A DNA stretch of 64,000 bases from Macrotis lagotis. Its lineage: Eukaryota > Chordata > Mammalia > Peramelemorphia > Peramelidae. The notes under the pieces are model-generated. The model was not told the origin of the DNA. It saw only the letters and a program-made list of their open reading frames with translations, and made no database searches. The stretch covers positions 196,824,714 to 196,888,713 of the forward strand of contig NC_133665.1 in the NCBI RefSeq assembly GCF_037893015.1. The letters run 5' to 3'. Positions 33,694 to 48,600 of this stretch are shown here, piece by piece. A program made the position numbers and the translations under genes. Each line of letters starts with the position of its first letter. Position 1 is the first letter of the stretch.

Positions 33694-36600
33694 AGTGGTG
33701 ACTGCTGAATGAGATGCTGGGTGGCGGGCTCTCCTGGACCATGCCAGGAGGGCTGGGCAGGGGTCCGAGGGTGGGAAGCCCCAAGGAGCAGCAGAGGCTC
33801 ACCCGCCCACATCTGCCCCCCCTACCTGGTAGTGCATGAGCACGTGCATGATGTAATCATACACTTCTCCAGCTAGCTTGCTCTCGGGCCGCCAGGGGAT
33901 GATGACAAACTGGATGCCCAACAGGGGTACGAGGATCAGCGTGGCCCGCACGGCCTTCATGTACATGTTGGACTCAGCCCGGTGAGTGTCCCGGAGCTTG
34001 GTCACCAGTACACGCACGATGTTGAGGAGAAAGAAGAAATTCACCTGGAAGATGAGGCCTGGGATCATTGGGGGCCAACTGACCAGGCCATCAGCCCCTC
34101 TAGTCCTGCCTTCGTGTCTGGAACCCCCAGGACCTGAGTTCAAATCCCATCTCAGACTTACTGTCTAGGTCACTCAACATTTGCCTGCCTCAGTTTCCTC
34201 ATCTACAAAATGAAGAAGATTGTTGTGAGGATAGAATAATAGTTGAATATAAAAATTCAAAATAATTTTTTAATCTTGAAATTCCAGCCATTGTTGCTCT
34301 AGTGGTTCAGTCATTTCCATTGCATCTGACTCTCTATGATGCCATTTGGGGTTTTCTTGGCAGAGATCCTGGAGTGGCTGACCATTTCCTTCTCCAGCCC
34401 AACTTGCAAATAAGGAAACTGAGGCAAACAGTGACTTGCCCAGGGTCACATAGCTTGTAAGTGTCTGAGATCAGATTTGAACTCGTGCGAATGAGTCTTC
34501 CTGGCTCCAGGCCTAGTGTTCTACCCATCTATTGGCCTATTACTATTATTACTCTCTGATTCATCTGACCCCAAACTTTCCTCTTCTTTGAAATCACCAA
34601 ACAATTGAAATCAAGGTTTTTTTTTTTAGGTGAAAGTGTCTGTAGGTGGTAGGCCACAATGTGTAGACCAGGTGTCCCAGAGGACACCACATGGTAAGCT
34701 TTCTTAGCAATCACCAGGAGACGAAACCTCTCTTAGTCACAAGACTAAATGGATAATCAGGAAAAATTACATTAAGGATAAAATCCTGGAAGACTTTGGT
34801 TTCCTTGATAATAAATACTCCATCCTGCGATAGTCTGGCTAAATGTTCATGTGGGATGAAGCAGAGACTGCCCCCATAGGACCTGTGGCTGCATGGGGAA
34901 ACATCCCATTCACCAAAACCAGTATTTAATTGTTAGGACATGGAACCAAATAGAAATCTAAAAATACAAATTTGGATGGATTGAATTTTCCAGTTTTTGT
35001 CTGGAGATGGTAGACATGGAACCCAACTCCTACATCTTCCAGACCTTGGTTGAGTGAATCCCAGTAGAAACCTGAGGCCTGTTGACCAGCAGCCCATGCC
35101 CCATGGCTAGCCAGGAAGGGCAGTGGTTCTCATTGATCATCTGATATCTGGGCTGGTGATTGCCAACCTCTCCCGGGAGGAGCTCAGCTTCAAGTCCAGG
35201 TTTTGGGGGGACCCTGCATGTGAGCCCCAGCCTGGCTACAAGGGAGCTGATTCTGCAGGCCTGGCTCCTCATGAAAGGAGTTCACCTGGATGAGATCATC
35301 CCTTCTCTGATGGCTCTATCAGCTCTAGGAGGAAGGGCAGTGCCAGAGGGGAAAAGGGGCCTTCCTTAAGAGCAGTTGCAGAAGTGAAGTTAAGAGGCCT
35401 AGGCAAGGATGTGGGAAAGGGTAGGAGGATGGTGGAAAGGGAGGAGCAGGGAGGGTTTTGGGGAAAGATAGCAAGCTCCATTTTGGACATACTGAGTCTA
35501 AGCTCTCTAGTGGACATTTAGGTCAAGATAAGGCAGAGAGACTGGGACAGAAAAGGCAGAGTCAAAAACAGGGTTGGTATTGAAAGTCATGGGAGCTGAT
35601 GAGATCCCCAATGAAGGAGAATAAATGGAGAAAAAAGGGGGTCCAGGACAGAACTTCTTGGGCACTTCTCATTAGAGGGGGTGATCTGGAGGAGGATCCA
35701 GCAAAGGAGAGAGAGAAGGAGCCATCAGAGAGGGAAGAAAGATAAGAGAGGGAGCCCCAAAACCCAGAGAGGGGAAAGTGTGACTATGGAGGAGAGCAAC
35801 CCATGGTGTACCAAGAAGAATGAAGACTGAGAAAAGGCCAGTGGGTTTGTTGGTCGCTGTGGAGAGGGCAGTTTTAGCAAGGATGAGGTTGGAAACTGGA
35901 TTGTAGGGGCTAAGAAGAGGGCAAGGAGAGAGAAAGGGGAGGGATAGCCAGACTGGGGGAGGTCAGCTGACAAGTCCCCCGAGTGTGCATTTGAGCCAAG
36001 GCTAGCTCTCTGGCTCAGAGGGTGGGGGGAGTAAAGGAGGAGTCTCAGACTTGCACTCAGACCCAGGGATGTCCCCAACACTAGTGACTGGACAAAGATG
36101 TGGTCAGCAAATCTCCTTCAATGACCAATATCCTTTTAGTCAGAGATGCCTATGCCCTCTCCACCTTGGGCCCAGGTCCGATTCTCTTCTGTGTCTCAGC
36201 TATCCTCACCAATGACACCATCCTCCAACCCCCTACCCAGTCACACTGGAGAGTGATTGCCTGAAGGGTTTTGGCCGGTTCTAACATTCTCTCATCACAT
36301 GGTTCTCTTTCCTGCGAAGGTTGTTGACACAATGTTCATATGAATGAGGGAAATTTCAGAAGCGTTTGTCCTCAAGAACCCTTTGGGGTAGTCCTGACTG
36401 GGGAAAGGGTCTAAGGAATGGAGTCAATGGCCTGAGAGAGCTGGCCATCTCCTGCCAGGGGCCCCCAGGGACACCACCCAAGGTTCTGGTGGTCCTGACT
36501 CAGAGGAACCTGTAAATTGACTCCCCTCCTGAAGCACTTTGGAAGGAGGGGCTGGTCTACTGGGGGCATTCTGGCTGCTTCCCTTTTGACCCCCTGAGAG

Positions 36601-39600
36601 TCTCAGCATCTCCTCCTGTGCCAGCCTCTGATGGGGATAAAAAAAGCTGAATCAGAGTCAGGAATAATAATGACAGCTCACATTCCTTTGGGGTTTTCTG
36701 ATTTGCAGAGCACTTTCAGAATCTTCTTTCATTGGATTTCAGCCCAGCTCTATGAGGGAGGGGCTGTTAGGATCTCCACTTTACCAAGACAAGGCAGAGG
36801 ACTTCCCCAGTCACTCAAGGAGGAAGGGTCTGAGGTTGGATTTGAACTTCAGGACTCATGCCCCATTCACTGCTCCTGACCCCCCACAAATGCACAAAAA
36901 ACCTTACTCATGTGAACTTGGACAAGGCCCTTCCCCTCTCTCAGCCTCTGTTTCTTCATCTGTGAAATGGGGCTTATAACTCCTACCTCATACACAAAGA
37001 CTGGTGGACACCACTTGCTAGGATGCTCAGGAGGGGACTCCAGTCTGAGGAGATGCCAAATGAGAAGGGGCCTCAAGGACTGGGGAGGTTTGCCTCCATG
37101 TAGGGAAGTCTTGGATACACGGCTGAGCTCACCCTGAATGTCTGAGCATATCTGAGAATCTAGCTTGGGTGGTCGCCTGCCAGGTTTCCTCTTTGTTGCA
37201 AGTTGGTCTTCTGTCCTGGGGCTGTGGTTAAAGTAGACCTCTGACCCTAGAAACTTATTGACAGCTCAGGCTGGAGCAAGGAACCCTTGGAAGGATTCCT
37301 GGTCTTAGAACTGCTCCCTGACCTTCCCTCCCATTCCTCTCCAGGGATGCTCATCAAGGAGAAGGAGGAAAGGAAGGAGCATTGAAAGCCCTGGCTCTGC
37401 ATTAGGCAATTTGATTTCATTTGGACCAGGCTGAGAGTCCCTCCAGGGAATCTCTGGGGTCTTCCTTCTCAAGTCTGAACTACAGGGTGGGACCCTGGGG
37501 CTCACACTTTCTCATGGGGAGGACCAGGCCAGGAGTCATCTCTTCAAACTCCACTCTTCCTTAGAGCTGGGCTTGAAGACCAGTTCCCTGCAGGTCCCTC
37601 TCTATCAAGGTCCTGATGTCCTGCTGGGGCCAGCCTGGATAAGCCCTTCCTTCACTGCCAAATCCAAATCTAGATGCCTCTAGGGGACATGCCTGGGGAA
37701 GGGGAATCTTGGGTTGGTGGAGGGGACTCTTTGTATTATGCTAATTGGTTCCATTAATGAATGGAGTGAAGCTGGCTCACCAACAGAGCGGCCATGATGG
37801 GTGCGTGGATGATGTAGAGCAGGTGGGTGTCCACACTCATCCAGCAGCTGCAAGGGAGACACAAAGTCAGTCCAGGAGTCTGGGAGGGCAGGAGGTTCTG
37901 GTGAATGAGGTCAAGGCCAATGGGACACTTACTTGTCATTGAAGAACTTGGTTCTGGAGACAGCATGAATACAAGCTGGTAGGAGTGGGAACCCTAGAAA
38001 AGAAGAGGAGGCCACCTTAGCAGCAGCTGTTTGCCGTGCCCCTGTATGAAGGAAGGGCCTTGTGCACCCATGGGGTCACTGACCATCCTTGCACACGTGA
38101 TGGTCAGCTGCCTTCCCTGTAATCCCTCCCCTCCCCCAATGGAATGGACACCCATGGAACGCAGCCATTTAGAAGCCTCAGCATCTAGTACAGATCATAG
38201 ATTTAATCAGTCAACCCATAAGCACTTATTAAGTGCCTCTTCTATATGAGACACAGGGCTAGCCACTGGACATAAGACAAATGGCAACACTTCCTGGAGG
38301 GCAGAGGAGACAACATGGTGGTGCGATAATGATGTTGGTAATATGTCATAAATGTAATAATACATTTTTGAAGAAGATCACGACATCAGGGGAGGTGATG
38401 CCATGAAAAGCATGTGAATTGGATTGGAGTGAGGGGGGGGGCTGTACAAAGAAACCAGCCTCATTTTCTCCTCCTGAGACATCTGGGTCCAGTGGTCAGA
38501 TATAGATCAGGACAACTAGAGATGACCTTGGAGGAGAGACAATCAGGTTTAAGTGACTCACTCAAGGTCACACACACAGCTAGTGAGAGTTAAATGTCTG
38601 AGGCTGGATTCAAACTTCCATCCTCCTAACTCCAAGATCAGAGTTCTAACCACTGTACTGCCTCATTGCCCTAACATGGCAGTGTGAAGTAGTGGATAGG
38701 GCACTGGGTTTTCAGTCAGGAAGACTTTAGTTTGAATTTGGCCTCAGAAGCTTGGGTGAGTTACTTTAAGTTATTTTGGTCCCAATTTTTTTCATCTGTA
38801 TAATGGAAATAGTAATAATTATTAGATAGTATTGTATATGTTTGTATTATGAATGGATGGATGGATGGGAACAAATGAATCTTTGGATTCATTGCTTTAG
38901 GATATCCCAGATAGGAGAAACTCCCATTGATGTGGGTTGGTACTTTCTCTGAAATTTATGGTCTTAGAGAGCTACCTGGGAAACTAAGAGGTTAAATGAC
39001 TTGTTCAAGATCATATAGTCAGTATGTGTCAGAGGCAAGACATGGCCCCAAGACTTACTAACTTTTAAATCCAGCTCACTGTCCATTTCCTCCTCCTCCT
39101 CTTTTTTATCTCCTTCTTCTCTACTTACTCTTCTTTCTCTTCATCTCACTCCTCATCCACTTCTTCTTCCTCCTCTTCCTCTATCACTCTCTCCTCTCTC
39201 TGTGTCTCCATTTTTGTTTTGTGTCTCTTTTCTCTGTTTCTCTCCCTCTTTTTCTCTCTATGCCTCTGCCTGCCATTCTCTTTCCCTTTCCTTCCAAACT
39301 AATAAAACAAAGTAATTTGGAGGAGGAGGACAGGAGCATCTGGAGGGATCCTGAAAGGTTTCCTGCCCAAAATTGGGGTTTCAGCTGAGTTGTGAAGGAG
39401 AAAGAGGTCTAAGAGGCAGAGTGAAGGAGATGGAGAGACCCTCCACGGGCACCTTGTTGGACTTGTAGGGCTGGATTCCCATGGACGGTAGAAGGCACAA
39501 CTTGGACTTGAAGCCAGGGACTCAGGGTTCATTCCCAGTCCCATCCTGCCTCTCGTTAGCTAAGGATATTCACTTAGGAGTACTTTCCATGATGGAATTT

Positions 39601-42600
39601 GACTGTTCTCCTTTAGTATCTCTAAGTGAGGGGTCTCATTTTTCTGTGTTTGCTGCTTCGAATAGGCTTATTTGAATAAGAATAGCTTCTAAGAGGCATC
39701 AGCTCCACATGAAGTTCCCACTGTGCTCATTTCTGTGGAAAGGAGGTTCTAGTAGAAACTACATACCCCAGCCCAGAAGGTAGTACCAATGCAGCCTGTG
39801 CTCCTCAGCAAACACAGCCACCACGATGAGTGTGTGCAGGTAGATACCTTCACACAGCATCCAGAAATAATTGCAACCCATCATATATTGATGGAAGAAT
39901 TGTAGGACCTTGCAGCTCACCTAGAGTGGTAAAGGGAGAAAGAGAACATTCAGCTGGAGATCCAGTAAGGGGCTGATCTGCAAGCACCTCTTCCTCACCC
40001 ACTGAAGGCTCACCCCTCCCACTGCTTCTAGGGCTGGAGCGACAGCTTGGATCAGTTAATGAGGGTTGGGTCTCCCTACATCACTGATGTTCCGTGCAAG
40101 CTGACCAGGTGCTAGGGCTTTGCAACCATGGAAGCAGTTGGGGAGAAGCAGAGGTCTCACATCATTTCAGGTCCAGATGTCAAACCTGGGTAACCATGTG
40201 GAAAGCACACAGAGGGGACGCAGACTCCTGATAGACTCTAAGAGCCACATGACATTTTTTTTTGTTTTTGCTTTTTAGGGTTTTTTACAAGGCAAATGGG
40301 GTTAAGTGGCTTGCCCAAGGCCACGCAGCTAGGTAATCATTAAGTGTCTGAGACGGGATTTGAACCCAGGTACTCCTGACTCCAAGGCTGGTGCTTTATC
40401 CACTACGCCACCTAGCCACCCCACCACATGACTTTCTTACTGGTTATTTGGGTTAATCACAAAGGTGCATTTTTTCCTAGAACTGTTGTTATTTGAATGG
40501 GGCACCTCTAGTAGAGTAATCTGCCATGATGCTTCTTTTGTAAGATGTTAGAATATGGGCTCTTTCCCATACCTGGGAGAAGTGCTTTGAGGAGCCAGGG
40601 AGTCAAGCACTTTGGCTACTCTACCCTGTCTTCATTGATGAATTTGTGGGTCCTTTCCATAAGAGGGAATGATTTCTACATTGGAGTTTGAATGGTGGAA
40701 GACACTTCATGGACTCCACTCATGCCCTGGTTTAGAGTTTATCACAGGGTATTATCCAACCTGTCCCCCTCTCCATCCCCTAGCTCTTTGTAGTCAATCA
40801 TTCATTGACTTGAAGGCCTCTGTACAATGTCAATAGGTTTGGTATTTGAGTTCCAAGTTCCCTAGAAGGGTCTGATACACTGGACAGGATCCCAGGACAG
40901 AACCCACAGTTGTTCAAAAATGTCTTTCAGTACCAGTCTAATCATTCCAGAAATATCTAGCAGCAGCAGCCTAGCCATGTTGGAGTTGGCAATCTATATT
41001 GCAGAAGGTAAAAGGATCCTCAGTCCTCTGAGGCTCCCTCTTGTTTCTTCAACCACAGTGGTCATGTGGTAGAAAGTGGGCATACTAACCACCACACAAT
41101 TTTAACCATCTATGACCCTTAACTTAATTGTTGGTTCTTGTAAGGACTGTCAGTACATATTTGCCAGCACTAAATGGCATTGATCTTGATAGAGTCAGTG
41201 AAATGACTTGTGAGATTTTCTCAGAGATGCAAAGAAAGGAGTCAGCAGAGTTGACTGTTGTGTCCCAAAAGATGACAAGAAACAGCATTTAATGGGGCCC
41301 TGGGTCATCTATTGTAAAGCTCATCATTAGTACAAATAGACCTATCTTGAAAATAATTATCTATGATGTGCCAATGTTTACTGCAAAGGAGGAGATGGAT
41401 GTAGTGAAAAAATCTACTAAAAATGAGAAAACACATATTTTACTACTCTCATGTCAGTACAACAGTGGGGACTAGAAAAGAAGGTAAAGGGGTGGCTAGG
41501 TGGTGCAGTGGATAGAACACTAACCCTGGAGTCAGGAGTACCTGAGTTCAAACCCAGCCTCAGACACTTAATGATTACCTAGCTGTGTGGCCTTGGGTAA
41601 GCCACCTAACCCCATTTGCCTTGCAAGAAAACTAAAAAAAAAAGAAAAGAAGGTAAAAATATTTTAGAAAAGTGGGGCAGCTAGGTGGTGCAGTGGATAG
41701 AGCACTGACCCTTGAGTCAGGAGAACCTGAATTCAAACCAGGCCTCAGACACTTAATAATTACCAAGTTGTGTGACTTTGGTCAAGTCACTTAACCCCAT
41801 TTGCCTTGCAAAAAACCCAAAAAAATATATTTTGGAAAAGGTGGTCCAGGAATAAGAAATGAAAGAAATTAAAGGTTTACAGACTATGGACAATTTGGTA
41901 ATTTTTGAGTCATGTTTGAATCTTTGACTTCATTTGGGGTTTTCTTGTCAGAGATACTGAAGTAGTTTACCATTTCCTTCTTCAGCTAATTTTACAGATG
42001 AGCAAACTAGGAAAAGAGGGTAAAATGATTTCTTCAGGGTCAGCAAGCTAGAAAGTGTCTGAGATCAGACTTGATCTCAAGAAGATGAGTCTTCCTGATT
42101 CCAGGCCTGATACTCTATTTACTATTGTGCCACCTAGCTGTCCCATGCATGGACCCTTCATGTCTATATAGCATGACTTAAATGAGATGAAAGTTAGAGC
42201 ACTCTATCTGCTGCATATGTCATTGTCATTGCTGTCATCATTGTTATGGTCATCATCATTGTTGTTGTCATTATCATCATCATCATCATCATCATCATCT
42301 TTCAAATTTCAAAACACCAACTTCCCAAGTAAAGCATGGAGGAGGTGAAGCAAGACCACCAATCACCAAACTCTTTTGCCTTATGGAATATCACACTCCA
42401 AATCCTATTAGCCTTTAATGTAGAAGCTGGTAAATCTTGTGTTATCTTGTCTGTAGTTCCATGATATTTGAATTGTTTCTTTCTGGCTACTTGCAATGTT
42501 TTCTTCTTGACTTGGAAGTTCTGAAATTTGGCTATATTATTCCTGCCAGTTTTCATTTTGGGATCTCTTTAAGAGGTGGATTTTTTCAATTTCTATTTTG

Positions 42601-45600
42601 ACACTTTGCTTCTAGGAGATCAGGGCAGTTTTCCTGGATAATTTCTTGCTTTTGTTTTTTGCAAGGCAATGGGTTGAGTGACTTGCCCAAGGTCATATAG
42701 TTAAGTAATCATTAATGTCTAAATCCAGATTTGAATTCGGGTTCTCCTGACTCCAGGGTCAGTGGTCTATCCACTGTACCATCTAGTTGCCCCCTCCCTC
42801 CACCCCGGATAATTTCTTGAAAAATGACATCAAGGTTCATTTTTTTTTGTCATGACTTTCAGATAGTCTGATAATTTTTAAGTAATCTCTCCTGGATCTG
42901 TTTGCCAGTCAGTTGTTTTTCTAATGAGATATATCCCCCCCCCCCATTTTTCATTCTTTTGGTTTTGTTTTATTGTTTCTTGATTTCTCACAAATTTCTC
43001 ACAATTTTAAGTAATTATTTTCTTCAGAGAGCTTTTGTATTTACTTTTCCATTTGATCAATTCTGCTTTTTAAGGAATTCTTCTCCTCATTGGACTGCTT
43101 TTTTCCTGCATTTGACCCAGACTGGTCAAAACTGTTATTTTCTTCAGCATTTTTTGTATCTCCTTCACTATGCTACTGACTCAGTTTTCATGATTTTTGC
43201 CCATTGCTCTTATTTCTCTTCTCAATTTTTCCTCTAGCTCCCTTACTTGATTTTCAAAATCTTTTTTGAGCTTTTCCATAGCCTGAGACCAATTCATATT
43301 TTTCTTGGAGGCTCTGGATGTAGGAGCTTTGCTTTTGTTATTTTTTTGGGTGTATATTTTGATCCTCCATAGGACCAAATTAATTGCTTAAGATTGGATT
43401 TTTTTTCTTCCATTTGCTCCTTTCCCCAGCCTATGACTTGATTATAACTTTTTTTAAGGTGAGGCTCTGCTTCCAGGATAGAAGACCTACTACCCCAAAC
43501 TTTTGAGGTTTTTTGCAGCTGTTTTCAGGGATACCCCTCAGGGACCTGAAAGTTCTCAATTCCTCCAGTGTCTTATGAGAATCTATGACTGCTCTCCTAG
43601 CTTGTGCTCTGGTCTGTGGATGACCACAAATGACTCCAAACATTCCTTTCTGCCCTGGAACTGTGAGGAAGGTCCCTGCTTCACTGCAAGCTGTGAGCTT
43701 GTCACTGTGAGCTCTGGTGTGCTTCTGCTCCTTTTCCCCTGGACAGAGTCCTGCCTCAGGGATAGCAAAGAGACATCTGCATTCTTCCCCAGCCTCCTTA
43801 CCATCCATGGGCTGAGCTCTCTGGAATCAGCTGCTCAGTGGCTCCTTTCTGGGTGGCTCCCCAGGCCTGCTTCTTCTTCCCTGGGGCCAGGTCTATACTG
43901 AGGCCTGGATGGGTCTGCTTTCACTTTGGTGCAGCAGAGATTTCCTGCTGACCTTCCAAGTTGTCCTTGATAATCCCTGGGTTGAGAGGTCTAGAAACCA
44001 TCACCACTACAGGACCCAAGGACCCTGTGATGTGTTCCTTGATTGGCTGGAACCTGTTTGCTCTGGTGGCCTTGGTTGTGTTTGGTTGTGCACCCTTTCT
44101 AACCCTGGTGCAACAAACCCTTCCTATGATTCTTCCAAATTGTCTTGAGCTGGAAATTTGTTTCACTCAGTCTTTTTGTGGATTCTGTCACTTATTTAAA
44201 GGTATTTGGAATGGTTTTGGGGAGAGCTTGCAGGAGTCCCTGCCTTTACTCCACCATCTTGGCTCCTCCCTCTCCAAAGTGAGCTTTCTAAAACACGGAT
44301 CTGAGCATGTCACTATACTCCTCAAAAACTCTGTTGACTCTCTAGTACTGCCAGGACCCATAAAGATTCCTCTGTCTGACTTTTAAAACCCTCCCAACCT
44401 GACTTCTTTCCCCATTTCCAGTGTTCTTGTACTTGACTGCCCTGTATATCCTGGCACATGATGTTCCATCTCCTGACTGTCTGCTTTTTCTTTGGCTTTC
44501 TCTCATGGCTGGAGTCCTTCCCCTTCTTGATTCTGCCTTTGAGCTTCCCTGAATTACTTCAAGACTCAGGTCAAATCTCAACTTTTTCAGGAAGCCTTCT
44601 CCCCTACTCCTGCCCCTGGATCACAAGAGCATCTTCCCTAGGAGATGACCTGCCATTCACCCTATATAGATCTTGTAGGCAGGTAGTTTGCAAGTTGTTC
44701 CCCCTATCATAATGTGAGCTTTAATGTTTCCATAAAGGAATTTCTTGGGAAATTTATATGTTTTTCTAACTCCTTAATCCTATTGGAAAAAAAATCAGTC
44801 AGGGAATTGGATAACTCTCCTGTGAGAATTAAAGGTTAATGATACACATTGCTGGTTTGAAAGAATTCCACTCATGCTAAGTCCAAAGCAAAAACAGGAA
44901 ATGGTGGTATACAGAGGATTCATATCATCCAGCATTCATATCACCCAGCAAGGTGAAAAACATTACACAGAATCTCATGTTAAAATGGCTCATTTGAGGA
45001 CTTTATTTTGCTCCCAAAATTTGTAGTTTCTTAGAACATATTCATAGAACACTATTTTCTACTTTTTGATTGTTATAGGCTATAATTCTTTGCAAACCTA
45101 CTATTTCTTATTAAACATGATTTAGATATCCCTGATAATTATGAGTTAAAATAATGTAAAATGCTGAAAGTGTTTTATGAAAAATAAAGAAAATCAGTCA
45201 GCTCATTGCCAGATGTGTTTTAAATCATTGTCATAATATAATGACTCATAATAATAAGCAATGAATTTATTATTAATTTTTTTCCAGAAATTCTCTTATA
45301 CTTTTTTTAAAACCCTGGAACAGAAAAATGATTCATTATTCATTACTGTGGTCACTCATTACTTTAAAGCATGTAAGTAAAACATTATGAAAAAATATAA
45401 AATGATTTGGAAAACTTCCAGGACTTCTGATTTCTCATTCTCAAATGGTGAAGATTAATATCTGTTGAGATTTGGAGACCCTTGTGAGCTCCTTGAGGAG
45501 AGAAGACCAGTTGTTTTTGCTCTCTTTGTATTCTCAGCATTCTTTACAGTTTCTGTGACATAGAAAGTGCTTAATAAATCGTTCTTGACTAACTGTAAAA

Positions 45601-48600
45601 AGTAGTAAAGGATATTTAATATCAAAAATATTTTTCTAAAATTAAGAACTGTTATTGTTTGCAATGGAGAAACTGCAGAAGTCTGTCGATGATATTAGGA
45701 TGAAGTTAAAAAAAATCATGTTCTCCATTATTTTTGGACATAGCGATAGCAATGCTATCCAGACCAATAAGACAACAAAGAAATTAAGGAGTGAGTGTCA
45801 GCAGAAGATGCAAAGTTCTCTCTACCTATCTGCAGATGCCATAGTGAACAATTCTCTCTGAGAATTCTTCTAGAGAATAACTAAATCTCTGGAATCCTTG
45901 AAAGTCCCAGGAGACAACAGAACTTCATTACATAATCAGCATTCTATCCATTGCAAATCAAAAAAGATAGAAAGACGAGCAGCTATGTGGTGTGGTGTAT
46001 AGAGGACCAACCTTGGAGTTCAAATCTGGTCTCAGACACTTAATAACCTTGGGCAGGTCACATTTGTCTTGCAAAAAAAAGAAAAAAAGAAAAAGAAAAA
46101 AGATAGAAAGAAAAATTCCCTTTAAATCAATAAAACATCTCACAATAAGCTATTAAGAAAGAGGAGTTGTTGTCATCCTCCACAGGCTTTTGTCCCAGTC
46201 AGGCACTGTCTGCCCTAGTTCCCTGTGTCCCCTGATCCTACCTCCCCATCCTCCCGCTCCTTTTAGGTATGACCTTTTCCCTCATTCCTTAAGTTCAGGG
46301 ACTATCTTTCTGCTTGGTTTTTGTACCCCCAGTGCTTTACTCAGTGCTAAGTACAAAAATTTTGTTTGTAAATAAAACTCCAAATTAACCTTCAGATATG
46401 GAGAAATAAAAGTCAAGAACATCAAGTGCAATAATGGAAACAAGTAGAAATGGAATTTGACATGGCAGACTTTAACTGTATCACAAATCAGTAATTACCC
46501 CTATTTTCTTGTCCTGGATAAACACAACTGAGAAAATACTGGACTAGATTCAATAAGCAAGCCCCAGACATGGACACTACCATCAGCTGAGGTTTGGTAA
46601 ACCCAAGGATATAAACTCCCAGGGAGGGAGCTCTATTTGACAAGAATTTCTGGGAAAGCTGGAAACCCTTGAATGGAAATGAACTTGAGCTCAGTCTTTA
46701 GACCAACAGGCAGCTGTGACTCACAGCACTCCGAGTGCCCAGAACAAGATGAAAATGGTGATTTGGGAGGTGGAGCCATGATGCCAGTGCTAATATCTTT
46801 CAGTATTGATTTTCAACAGAATTTAGAGTGGCAGAACCCCGCCCCCCCCAAAGCCTGATTAAAAAGTTTTCCAGTCAAAGACTGGAAGATCTGCAGGAAA
46901 GTTCTGTTGTACCTAGGTTAGAAAGGGCCTGCAGTGCAGCCTGGGCCACACTGGAGCGAACCAGCCCCAGCCATCCAGGAACACTGCACAGCAACCGGGT
47001 CAGTGACAGCAGTGGCAGTTTCTAGGGACTGCCAAAGACACCTTGGAAGATCAGCAGAAAAAGTCTGCCTTACTGGGTGAGAGTAGAGCCCAGTCCTTCA
47101 CAAGTCTCAGCAGTGCAGACCAGATCCCAGCAAACCAGAAGTGGGACAGGAGAGCCACTGGATCAGCATAGCAGGTGCTTCCAGAGCTCTCAGCCCAGGG
47201 ATGATAAGGGGGTTGGCAGGAGATTACAGGAGTTTCTTCACTATCACTGAGGCAGGACTCTGTAGCTTTGCCCATATGTAGACCTGGGTTGCAGACTGGG
47301 GCCCTAGTCCCAGGAAAAGGAGCCCAAGCACGACAGAGCTCATTGCCTACAGTAGAGAAGGGACCCACCTCTCAGTTCTAGGTCAGAAAGGGGCACTTGA
47401 ACTCATTCAAAGCCCAGAGCACAGGCCAGGAGAGTAATCATAAGATCCTGGAAAATGTGTAGGTCCTTAGAAGCATCTCTGAAAACTACTGTGAAAAACC
47501 TCAAAAGCTTGGGACATTGTGTCCTTCACCCTGGAAGCAGAATCCCCAACTTAACAAAGAAATGGAATCAAGTCTTAGGTTTGGGAACTGAGCAAACAAC
47601 AGAAGAAAAAAAGTTTTGAATTTGAAGACATAATATAGTAAAAAGATGGAGTTAATAGATGAGAGAGGAATTGGGAGAAAGGGAAAAGGGGGGTAGTAGA
47701 ATGGGTTGTTATTTTGCATAAAAGAGGCAAGAAAAAGCTTTTGCAGTGGAGTGAGTAAGCTTTACTCTCATCAGAACTGGCTCAGAGAGGGAATAATATA
47801 CTCACTCAATTGAGTATAGAAATCTATCTTAACCTAGAGGAAAGTAGGAGGGGAAAGCAATGGGAGAAAGGGAGAAAGTGGGTTAGGTGATAGAAAGAAG
47901 GGACGATTGTGGGGGGTAGTTAAATACAAAACACTTTTAAGGTGGGACAAGGTGAAGGAGAGAAAAAATAGAATAAATGGCTGGGAGAAATAGGATGGAG
48001 AGAAATAGTTATTAGTTAGCAATAGTAACTGTGGGAAAAATATTGGAACAAATTTCTCTGATAAAGACCTCATTTCTCAAACATAGAGAACTGAGTAAAA
48101 TTTGCAAAAAATAAGAGCCATTCTCCAACTGATAAATGCTCAAACTATATGAACAGTTTTCAGATGAAGTTATCAATGGCATCTATTTAAATTCATTTTA
48201 AAAAAATTATCTAATTCACTATTGATAGAAGTACTGGTTGGAACAATTCTAAGGTGCTACCTTATATTGATTGAATTTGATACTAGGACAGAAAGAGAAA
48301 ATGAAAATTGTTGGAAGGGATGTAGGGAAAATGAGACCTTAATGCACTGTTGGAGGAGTTGTGAAATGATTCAAGAATTCTATAGAGCAATTTGGAACTA
48401 TGCTCAAAAGACTATAAAACCATGCCCACGCTTTGACCTAGCTATGCTACTGTTAGTTAGGTCTATACCAGAAGAGATAAAAAACGGGAAGGAAAAGGAT
48501 CCTTATAGCTGCTCTTTTTTGGTGACAGGGAGCTAGAGATTGAGGGGAGGCCCATCATTTGGGGAATGGCTGAATAAATTGTGGTATGTGATTGAGGTGA

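Larger units (their letters stand above)
34546..37780 (-). other. Receptor intron between TM5 exons, remaining sequence
   Basis: Apart from the L2 and MIR pieces given separately, 34546-35369, 36001-36649 and 37016-37780 show no feature I can name. Confidence 0.5.

Noticed and set aside
33260..33812. 180-codon - frame with Cys-Val runs
   Set aside because: Produced by the AC and TG microsatellites. The true exon nearby is 33826-34044.
43503..44386. Overlapping frames of 132 and 141 codons (+)
   Set aside because: They lie antisense to the L1 5' UTR, and similar sequence recurs at 46772-47640 without an open frame.
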